Both the position numbers and the translations under genes were made by a program. This document shows positions 54,859-64,000 of a stretch of 64,000 nt of DNA, piece after piece; position 1 is the first letter of the stretch, and the number at the start of each line of letters is the position of its first letter. Under the pieces are notes generated by a model. The model saw nothing but the letters and a program-made list of their open reading frames with translations, had not been told where the DNA came from and ran no database searches. The stretch is from an uncultured Litoreibacter sp. (lineage in GTDB: Bacteria; Pseudomonadota; Alphaproteobacteria; Rhodobacterales; Rhodobacteraceae). The DNA lies in NCBI GenBank assembly GCA_947504205.1, contig CANNGL010000003.1, forward strand, positions 737,312 to 801,311, written 5' to 3'.

Positions 54859-54907
54859 GCGGTCACCGCTCTCTCCTAATCCCATCCCCAATTTGTAAGG
54901 ACGCAAA

Positions 54908-57900
54908 ATGAACCAGGAACTGACAACCAACCCGTTCAACCCGCTTCAAGCGCCGAAGACCTTCGACGAAATCAAGGTCTCTCTCGCGTCGCCTGAGCGG
55001 ATCCTGTCGTGGTCCTATGGCGAGATTAAGAAGCCAGAGACCATAAACTACCGGACCTTCAAGCCAGAGCGCGACGGTCTGTTCTGCGCGCGTATTTTTG
55101 GTCCGATCAAGGACTACGAATGTCTCTGCGGCAAATACAAGCGCATGAAGTATCGCGGCGTTGTCTGCGAGAAATGTGGTGTTGAAGTTACGCTGCAGAA
55201 GGTTCGTCGTGAGCGCATGGGCCATATCGAACTGGCTGCGCCAGTGGCTCACATCTGGTTCCTCAAGTCGCTCCCATCGCGGATCGGCCTGATGCTGGAT
55301 ATGACCCTGCGCGATCTGGAACGCATTCTCTACTTTGAGAACTACGTCGTGATCGAGCCTGGTCTGACTGACCTGCAATATGGTCAGTTGATGAGCGAAG
55401 AAGAGTTCAACGATGCGCAAGACGCCTATGGCATGGACGCGTTTCAGGCCAATATCGGCGCCGAAGCGATCCGCGAAATGCTGGCAGCCATTGATCTGGA
55501 AGCCGAAGCCGAACAGCTGCGCGAGGATCTTGCGGAAGCCACAGGTGAGCTGAAGCCGAAAAAGATCATCAAGCGTCTCAAACTGGTCGAGAACTTCCTC
55601 GAGTCCGGCAACCGTCCGGAATGGATGGTCCTGACCGTCGTGCCGGTCATTCCGCCAGAGCTGCGTCCGCTGGTGCCTCTGGATGGTGGTCGCTTCGCGA
55701 CGTCTGATCTGAATGATCTGTATCGCCGTGTGATCAACCGGAACAACCGTCTGAAGCGTCTGATCGAACTGCGCGCGCCTGATATCATTGTGCGTAACGA
55801 GAAACGGATGCTGCAGGAATCTGTGGATGCGCTGTTTGACAACGGCCGCCGTGGCCGGACGATTACAGGCGCCAACAAGCGTCCGCTGAAATCGCTCAGC
55901 GACATGCTGAAAGGTAAGCAGGGTCGTTTCCGTCAGAACCTTCTTGGTAAGCGCGTCGACTTCTCCGGTCGTTCGGTCATTGTGACTGGTCCTGAGCTGA
56001 AGCTGCATCAATGCGGTTTGCCGAAGAAGATGGCCTTGGAGCTGTTCAAGCCGTTCATCTACTCACGGCTAGAGGCAAAAGGTCTGTCCTCGACAGTCAA
56101 GCAAGCCAAGAAACTGGTGGAAAAAGAGCGTCCCGAAGTTTGGGATATTCTTGACGAGGTGATCCGCGAGCATCCGGTTCTTCTGAACCGCGCGCCAACC
56201 TTGCACCGTCTTGGTATTCAGGCGTTTGAGCCCGTGCTTATCGAAGGTAAGGCCATCCAGCTGCACCCGCTTGTCTGTTCGGCCTTTAACGCTGACTTCG
56301 ACGGTGACCAGATGGCTGTTCACGTACCGCTTTCGCTGGAAGCGCAGCTCGAAGCTCGCGTCTTGATGATGTCTACCAACAACGTTTTGTCGCCTGCGAA
56401 CGGTGCGCCGATTATCGTGCCATCACAGGACATGATCCTTGGTCTCTATTACATCTCGATGGAGCGTGAGGGCATGAAAGGGGAAGGCATGATCTTCTCC
56501 AACGTTGAGGAGGTTCAACACGCGCTGGATTCGGGCGAAGTGCATCTGCACGCCAAGATTCAGGCTCGCCTGCCCCAAATCGACGACGAGGGGAACGAAG
56601 TCGTTGAGCGCTTCGAAACCACGCCGGGCCGGGTGCGTCTTGGTGCGCTGTTGCCGTTGAATGCGAAGGCTCCATTCTCTTTGGTGAACCGCCTTCTGCG
56701 GAAGAAGGAAGTTCAGCAGGTAATTGACACTGTTTACCGTTATTGCGGGCAGAAAGAGTCGGTTATCTTCTGCGACCAGATCATGACCATGGGTTTCCGT
56801 GAGGCGTTCAAGGCTGGTATTTCGTTCGGCAAGGACGACATGCTGATCCCTGACACCAAGTGGACCATCGTTGATGAAACACGCGGTCAGGTCAAAGAGT
56901 TCGAACAGCAATATATGGACGGCCTGATTACTCAGGGCGAGAAGTATAACAAGGTGATCGATGCTTGGTCGAAATGTAACGATCAGGTCACCGATGCGAT
57001 GATGGCGAATATCTCGGATTCGGGTCGAACAGACGCCGGTGCCGAGAAGGAACCAAACTCCGTCTACATGATGGCGCATTCTGGTGCGCGTGGTTCGGTT
57101 ACTCAGATGAAACAGCTGGGCGGTATGCGTGGACTTATGGCCAAGCCAAACGGTGAAATCATCGAAACGCCGATCATTTCGAACTTTAAAGAAGGTCTGA
57201 CCGTTCTCGAGTACTTCAACTCGACCCACGGTGCGCGGAAAGGTCTCTCGGATACGGCTCTGAAAACTGCCAACTCCGGTTATCTGACGCGTCGTCTGGT
57301 GGACGTGGCTCAGGACTGCATTGTGCGCATGCACGACTGTGGAACTGAAAACTTCATCAATGCCTCGTCGGCGATCAATGATGGGGAAGTTGTTTCTTCC
57401 ATCGGTGAGCGTCTTCTGGGCCGTACGGCTGCGGAAGATATCCTTATCCCAGGTACAGACGAAGTTCTGGTTTCTCGGGGTGAGCTGATCGACGAACGCA
57501 AAGCCGACGCAATTGATGAGGCGGATATTCCAACTGCTAAAATGCGCTCGCCGCTGACTTGTGAAGCGGAAGAGGGTGTTTGTGCCATGTGCTACGGTCG
57601 CGACCTGGCCCGTGGTACGCTGGTGAACACCGGTGAAGCTGTTGGTATTATCGCGGCACAGTCCATTGGTGAGCCTGGCACACAGCTGACGATGCGGACA
57701 TTCCACATCGGCGGAGTTGCACAAGGTGGCCAGCAATCCTTCCTCGAAGCAAGCCAAGAAGGTAAAGTCGCCTTCGAAAACGCAAACATTCTGAAGAATG
57801 ACGCGGGCGAGCAGGTTGTGATGGGCCGCAATATGCAGTTGACCATTACCGACGACAATGACGTTGAACGTGCGCGTCACAAAATCGGCTATGGTTCTAA

Positions 57901-59167
57901 ACTGCATGTCAAAGACGGTGCGAAAGTTGGCCGTGGCGACAAGCTGTTTGAATGGGATCCTTACACTCTGCCGATCATTGCAGAAAAAGACGGTAAAGCC
58001 CGTTTTGTGGATCTGATCAGCGGTATTGCTGTGCGTGATGAAACCGACGATGCGACGGGTATGACCCAGAAGATCGTGGTGGATTGGCGTGCTGCGCCGA
58101 AAGGCAACGACCTGAAGCCTGAGATCATTATCGAAGGTGCAGATGGCGAGCCTGTGCGTCTTGAGAACGGTAACCCCGCCACCTATCCGATGTCGGTGGA
58201 TGCCATTCTGTCTGTCGAAGACGGTCAGGATGTGAAGGCCGGTGATGTGGTTGCGCGTATTCCTCGTGAAGGCGCGAAGACCAAGGACATCACGGGTGGT
58301 CTGCCACGTGTGGCTGAACTCTTTGAGGCACGTCGCCCCAAAGATCACGCTATCATCGCCGAAATCGACGGTTATGTGCGCTTCGGCAAGGACTACAAGA
58401 ACAAGCGTCGTATCGCTATCGAGCCAGCAGACGAGACCATGGATAAGGTCGAGTACATGGTTCCGAAGGGTAAGCACATTCCGGTTGCGGAAGGTGATTT
58501 TGTCCAGAAGGGCGATTACATCATGGACGGCAACCCGGCGCCGCATGACATCCTGTCGATTATGGGTGTCGAGGCCTTGGCTGACTACATGATTGACGAG
58601 GTTCAGGACGTCTATCGTCTGCAGGGTGTTAAGATCAACGACAAGCACATCGAGGTGATCGTTCGCCAGATGCTGCAAAAGTGGGAGATCTTGGATTCCG
58701 GACAGACAACATTGCTCAAAGGCGAGCATGTGGACAAAGCCGAGTTCGATGCGGCCAACGAGAAAGCAATTTCGAAAGGCTTCGAGCCAGCGAAGGGCGA
58801 ACCGATCCTGCTTGGTATCACCAAGGCATCTTTGCAGACCCGGTCTTTCATCTCGGCGGCCTCGTTCCAGGAAACCACGCGGGTGTTGACTGAAGCGTCG
58901 ACGCAAGGCAAGCGCGATAAGCTGATCGGTCTGAAGGAGAACGTTATTGTCGGGCGGCTCATTCCTGCCGGTACGGGCGGCGCGACGCAGAAGGTTCGCC
59001 GGATTGCGGCTGAGCGCGACAACGTTGTGATCGAAGCTCGCAAAGCGGAGGCCGAAGAAGCGCTGGCATTGGCAGCACCTGCCGATACGATGAGTGCGGA
59101 CGAGGTCATTGGTGGCGATGAGTTCGACACATTGGTTGTCGATACGCCGGAAAGCCGCGACGAGTAA
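54908..59167 (+). CDS. rpoC: RNA polymerase subunit beta'
   Basis: 1419 residues. The N-terminal zinc site is [19 protein letters not shown]; the catalytic triad of aspartates is in NADFDGD at residues 461-467 (Asp463, 465 and 467). The bridge helix, trigger loop and C-terminal [18 protein letters not shown] segments are present. The stop is followed by a strong terminator. Confidence 0.98.
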   Translation: MNQELTTNPFNPLQAPKTFDEIKVSLASPERILSWSYGEIKKPETINYRTFKPERDGLFCARIFGPIKDYECLCGKYKRMKYRGVVCEKCGVEVTLQKVRRERMGHIELAAPVAHIWFLKSLPSRIGLMLDMTLRDLERILYFENYVVIEPGLTDLQYGQLMSEEEFNDAQDAYGMDAFQANIGAEAIREMLAAIDLEAEAEQLREDLAEATGELKPKKIIKRLKLVENFLESGNRPEWMVLTVVPVIPPELRPLVPLDGGRFATSDLNDLYRRVINRNNRLKRLIELRAPDIIVRNEKRMLQESVDALFDNGRRGRTITGANKRPLKSLSDMLKGKQGRFRQNLLGKRVDFSGRSVIVTGPELKLHQCGLPKKMALELFKPFIYSRLEAKGLSSTVKQAKKLVEKERPEVWDILDEVIREHPVLLNRAPTLHRLGIQAFEPVLIEGKAIQLHPLVCSAFNADFDGDQMAVHVPLSLEAQLEARVLMMSTNNVLSPANGAPIIVPSQDMILGLYYISMEREGMKGEGMIFSNVEEVQHALDSGEVHLHAKIQARLPQIDDEGNEVVERFETTPGRVRLGALLPLNAKAPFSLVNRLLRKKEVQQVIDTVYRYCGQKESVIFCDQIMTMGFREAFKAGISFGKDDMLIPDTKWTIVDETRGQVKEFEQQYMDGLITQGEKYNKVIDAWSKCNDQVTDAMMANISDSGRTDAGAEKEPNSVYMMAHSGARGSVTQMKQLGGMRGLMAKPNGEIIETPIISNFKEGLTVLEYFNSTHGARKGLSDTALKTANSGYLTRRLVDVAQDCIVRMHDCGTENFINASSAINDGEVVSSIGERLLGRTAAEDILIPGTDEVLVSRGELIDERKADAIDEADIPTAKMRSPLTCEAEEGVCAMCYGRDLARGTLVNTGEAVGIIAAQSIGEPGTQLTMRTFHIGGVAQGGQQSFLEASQEGKVAFENANILKNDAGEQVVMGRNMQLTITDDNDVERARHKIGYGSKLHVKDGAKVGRGDKLFEWDPYTLPIIAEKDGKARFVDLISGIAVRDETDDATGMTQKIVVDWRAAPKGNDLKPEIIIEGADGEPVRLENGNPATYPMSVDAILSVEDGQDVKAGDVVARIPREGAKTKDITGGLPRVAELFEARRPKDHAIIAEIDGYVRFGKDYKNKRRIAIEPADETMDKVEYMVPKGKHIPVAEGDFVQKGDYIMDGNPAPHDILSIMGVEALADYMIDEVQDVYRLQGVKINDKHIEVIVRQMLQKWEILDSGQTTLLKGEHVDKAEFDAANEKAISKGFEPAKGEPILLGITKASLQTRSFISAASFQETTRVLTEASTQGKRDKLIGLKENVIVGRLIPAGTGGATQKVRRIAAERDNVVIEARKAEAEEALALAAPADTMSADEVIGGDEFDTLVVDTPESRDE

Positions 59168-59189
59168 CATCGCTTTATATGAGTTGAGA

Positions 59190-59218
59190 AAGCCCCGCCG
59201 GATTGGCGGGGCTTTTTT
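59190..59218 (+). terminator. Rho-independent terminator of rpoBC
   Basis: A 10-bp stem (AAGCCCCGCC at 59190-59199, GGCGGGGCTT at 59205-59214) with a 5-base loop is followed by a T-run to 59218. Confidence 0.95.
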
Positions 59219-59319
59219 ATTTGCTAGGCTGGCTCGGTACGTGCCTCAATTCGGTTAAAATGCTGCCGCACTAGTCTGAAATTGGTTCGTTGTGAGGCAA
59301 ACTTGAGTGGGAGTAAGCC

Positions 59320-59649
59320 ATGTCTGACGTGACTGAAGACAAAGACTGCGTGTCGAAACGACCTTGGAGTGAGGTCCTGAACCGCTCCTTAAAGCTATTT
59401 ACGTTCAATTTCGCACGTGAAGGTGGCCGATCCGTTGGTCGTGTCATCTTTTTTGTAATCCTCGCGCTTATTGTCTTGGCGGCCTTGTCATATGTGCTGA
59501 ACCTTGTGACGGGCTGGTTCGATTTCTGGCCCTTCAACATGTTTGCGGAGCCTGAACCAAAGGGTTGGCTTGATCGCGTACGGGATCTGGGTGCTGCTAC
59601 AGAGACACCTAAAGAGGTCTGGTATTGCCGCTGGTCGCCTTTCTGCTGA
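59320..59649 (+). CDS. Small membrane protein of unknown function
   Basis: 109 residues with RBS GGGAG seven bases upstream. One hydrophobic span is visible (VIFFVILALIVLAALSYVLNLV, about 42-63), preceded by a basic region (LKLFTFNFAREGGRS). Two cysteines close the protein (VWYCRWSPFC). No domain recognised. It lies between the rpoC terminator and a DMT gene. Confidence 0.6.
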   Translation: MSDVTEDKDCVSKRPWSEVLNRSLKLFTFNFAREGGRSVGRVIFFVILALIVLAALSYVLNLVTGWFDFWPFNMFAEPEPKGWLDRVRDLGAATETPKEVWYCRWSPFC

Positions 59650-59704
59650 CCAAGCTTTGCAAAAGGGACTAGTGCGGGTCCTGCCTGCCTGATAGGCGCG
59701 AGGT

Positions 59705-60592
59705 ATGGCTTTGTCAGACAACATTCGTGGTGCGGTCTTCATGACCGGTTCGATGGTGGCCTTTACCATCAATGATGCCGCGATGAAGATGTTGGCTCCG
59801 GACATGCCACTTTTTCAGGCCATCTTTCTTCGCTCGTTCGCGGTATCGTTGTTGCTGTTGGTGGTAATCTACATCCGGCGGCGTCCCAAGGTCGACATCT
59901 CCCGTAAAGATCAGAAACTGATATTCTACCGGGGTGTGGCTGAAGTCCTTGGCGCGATTTTCTTCCTCTCGGCGCTTTTCAACATGCCCATCGCGAATGT
60001 GACCGCGATTTTGCAGGTCCTGCCGCTGACCGTCACGCTGGCGGGAGCCGTGTTTCTGGGTGAGGCTATCGGTTGGCGCAGGATGATTGCGATCCTGATC
60101 GGATTTGCCGGGGTTTTGCTGATCGTGCGGCCCGGTGGCGAGGGCTTCACGATCTATTCGATTTTTGCGCTGCTTGCTGTGGTCTGCGTGACGCTTCGCG
60201 ATATTGCGGCGCGCAAACTGTCGCAATCTGTGCCGAGTATCAGCGTTGCCTTAATCACGGTTTTGATGATCGGCGCGGCCTCTGGTGTGGGCAGTCTGAC
60301 TCAAGACTGGGTGGTATTGGATATATCAATGATTGGTCTGCTGGCCGTGGCGTCCAGTTTTGTGATTGGCGGCTACATCTTCTCGGTTTCGGCGATGCGC
60401 ACGGGCGACATCGCTGCGATCACTCCCTTCAGGTATACGGCTCTTTTGACGGCCTTGATCATCGGCCTTCTTGTCTTTGGCGAATGGCCAGACGGGCTGA
60501 CCTTGCTGGGTTCTGCTATTGTCGCGGGAACGGGGCTTTATACCCTGCTGCGCGAACATCGACTGGCGAGCAAGGCGTTGCGCCCGAGATAA
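59705..60592 (+). CDS. DMT/EamA permease
   Basis: 295 residues with about ten membrane spans in two EamA repeats (SMVAFTINDAAMKMLA, FFLSALFNMPIANVTAI, then TALLTALIIGLLVFGEWPDG). It is a metabolite exporter of unknown substrate, the fourth DMT permease in the window. It lies between rpoC and rpsL with no visible link to either. Confidence 0.85.
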   Translation: MALSDNIRGAVFMTGSMVAFTINDAAMKMLAPDMPLFQAIFLRSFAVSLLLLVVIYIRRRPKVDISRKDQKLIFYRGVAEVLGAIFFLSALFNMPIANVTAILQVLPLTVTLAGAVFLGEAIGWRRMIAILIGFAGVLLIVRPGGEGFTIYSIFALLAVVCVTLRDIAARKLSQSVPSISVALITVLMIGAASGVGSLTQDWVVLDISMIGLLAVASSFVIGGYIFSVSAMRTGDIAAITPFRYTALLTALIIGLLVFGEWPDGLTLLGSAIVAGTGLYTLLREHRLASKALRPR

Positions 60593-60616
60593 GTGATTGC
60601 CTTGAGGGACGGGCTG

Positions 60617-60645
60617 TTGACACCTTACCCGACTCCTTCTATTAC
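60617..60645 (+). promoter_or_regulatory. Strong sigma70 promoter of the rpsLG-fusA-tuf operon
   Basis: TTGACA (60617-60622) and TATTAC (60640-60645) with exactly 17 bases between them. The start would leave a ~210-base leader before rpsL, consistent with a highly expressed ribosomal operon. Confidence 0.75.
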
Positions 60646-60861
60646 GCGCCCACCTGAGGCGGTTGTTCGTCTCGGAGTTCAAAATTGAAGTGGTCATGAT
60701 CCGGGCCCTTACTGCCCCGATCCTCTGAAATTCCACCGCGCGGATCCCAGGTAGGGTAACCCGCTGCGGGTCTTTGTGTTTGCGGACGCGCGAACGCGAA
60801 AAAGAAGTAGCCGGGGACGCGCGCCCCAGACAAGAAGTTGCAACGAAGGGGAAAGTCCTCA

Positions 60862-61233
60862 ATGCCAACGATCCAACAGCTGATCCGCAAGCCGCGTCAG
60901 CCGAAACGTAAAGTCTCCAAGTCGCAGCACTTGGAACAATGCCCGCAAAAGCGTGGCGTTTGCACTCGTGTCTATACGACGACACCAAAGAAGCCGAACT
61001 CCGCTATGCGGAAGGTCGCGAAGGTCCGCTTGACCAACGGTTTCGAGGTGATCTCGTACATTCCTGGTGAAAGCCACAACCTGCAAGAGCACTCTGTTGT
61101 GCTGATCCGCGGGGGCCGGGTGAAAGACCTTCCGGGTGTGCGTTATCACATCCTGCGCGGCGTTCTTGATACTCAAGGCGTCAAAGACCGTAAGCAACGT
61201 CGTTCGAAATACGGCGCGAAGCGTCCGAAGTAA
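60862..61233 (+). CDS. rpsL: 30S ribosomal protein S12
   Basis: 123 residues from the ATG at 60862; the frame is open for eight codons upstream, but [12 protein letters not shown] is the standard start. The streptomycin-related lysines are in TTPKKPNSA and [13 protein letters not shown], unaltered. It is a decoding-centre protein. First gene of the str operon; 12 bases before rpsG. Confidence 0.97.
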   Translation: MPTIQQLIRKPRQPKRKVSKSQHLEQCPQKRGVCTRVYTTTPKKPNSAMRKVAKVRLTNGFEVISYIPGESHNLQEHSVVLIRGGRVKDLPGVRYHILRGVLDTQGVKDRKQRRSKYGAKRPK

Positions 61234-61245
61234 GGAGAGCGATAG

Positions 61246-61716
<471 letters not shown>

Positions 61717-61734
61717 AGAGGAAAGAGCAGACCA

Positions 61735-63852
<2,118 letters not shown>

Positions 63853-63853
63853 C

Positions 63854-63878
63854 GGCGGGGCGGATTTCACCGCCCGCC
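63854..63878 (+). other. Hairpin between fusA and tuf
   Basis: GGCGGGGCGG (63854-63863) pairs with CCGCCCGCC (63870-63878), one bulged G, 6-base loop. There is no U-run after it, so it may tune rather than stop transcription into tuf. Confidence 0.5.
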
Positions 63879-63924
63879 CCCAACCGTAGGGCCCGAGTGC
63901 CCGACACTGACAAAGGAGGCCATC

Positions 63925-64000
63925 ATGGCTAAGGAAAAGTTTGAACGTAACAAGCCGCATGTGAACATCGGCACGATTGGTCACGTTGACCACGGCAAGA
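63925..64000 (+). CDS. tuf: Elongation factor Tu, N-terminal end (truncated by window)
   Basis: Only the first 25 codons are in the window ([14 protein letters not shown], then [10 protein letters not shown], the G1 loop). The RBS AAAGGAGG is 5 bases before the ATG. EF-Tu carries aminoacyl-tRNA to the ribosome. Directly follows fusA in the str operon. Confidence 0.96.

Noticed and set aside
56423..59170. A 915-codon open frame antisense to rpoC, with similar long frames antisense to rpoB, fusA and nusG-rplKA
   Set aside because: These mirror the codon bias of highly expressed genes; the translated products have no domains and the sense genes are certain.
60665..60680. A second LexA-like box before rpsL (GTTC...GTTC)
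   Set aside because: The spacer is 8 bases instead of 7 and the gene is a ribosomal protein, so it is most likely chance.

Overview
The window is an ordinary chromosomal stretch of an alphaproteobacterium, most likely a marine Rhodobacteraceae member (Roseobacter group). The evidence is a gcrA cell-cycle regulator, a smoEFGKS-mtlK polyol operon in the Rhodobacter order, a carnitine dehydrogenase fused to a thioesterase, a LexA box of the alphaproteobacterial GTTC-N7-GTTC type, and many small RraA, DMT-permease and aminotransferase genes typical of the group. I saw no tRNA or rRNA gene, CRISPR array, insertion sequence, prophage or replication origin.

Layout. Bases 1-10 kb: the end of valS, an SH3-like secreted protein, a crotonase with a 53-residue Tat-signal protein upstream, two PLP aminotransferases, a glycosyltransferase, ygfZ, a DUF4375-like protein, an aldehyde dehydrogenase and gcrA. 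Bases 10-23 kb: a DMT permease divergent from argD-argF, an RraA-like protein, a fasciclin protein, a thioesterase, divergent metF/metR, a second DMT permease, suhB, an MFS permease, DUF1203, YceI, an SOS-controlled ImuA-like gene and an aldo/keto reductase. Bases 23.9-28.8 kb: a tightly overlapping seven-gene operon that starts with a BKACE enzyme and ends with carnitine dehydrogenase-thioesterase and an SDR; two lipoproteins, an SGNH hydrolase and a small membrane protein lie inside it. Bases 28.8-36.4 kb, minus strand: a LacI-type regulator, then the sorbitol/mannitol ABC transporter and two polyol dehydrogenases.

Bases 36.5-44.8 kb: an M48 protease, a class II deacetylase-like enzyme, a CAP-domain protein with a Pro/Asp/Glu repeat, scoAB ketone-body CoA transferase, a GNAT protein, another DMT permease, and a desaturase/DUF2061 pair divergent from an XRE regulator. 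Bases 45-64 kb: the ribosomal and RNA polymerase block nusG, rplKA, rplJL, rpoBC, rpsLG, fusA and the start of tuf. It is interrupted between rplA and rplJ by a bicistron of a periplasmic molybdopterin-type-domain protein and a hybrid histidine kinase, and between rpoC and rpsL by a small membrane protein and a DMT permease.

The most interesting signal is upstream of argDF. A sigma70-like promoter points directly at the ATG of a 14-codon ORF that ends in four consecutive arginine codons, and hairpins lie between it and argD. This looks like a leaderless arginine attenuator peptide, comparable in design to the leaderless trpL of rhizobia. Second is the LexA box placed exactly between the -35 and -10 of an ImuA-like gene that has no imuB or dnaE2 beside it.
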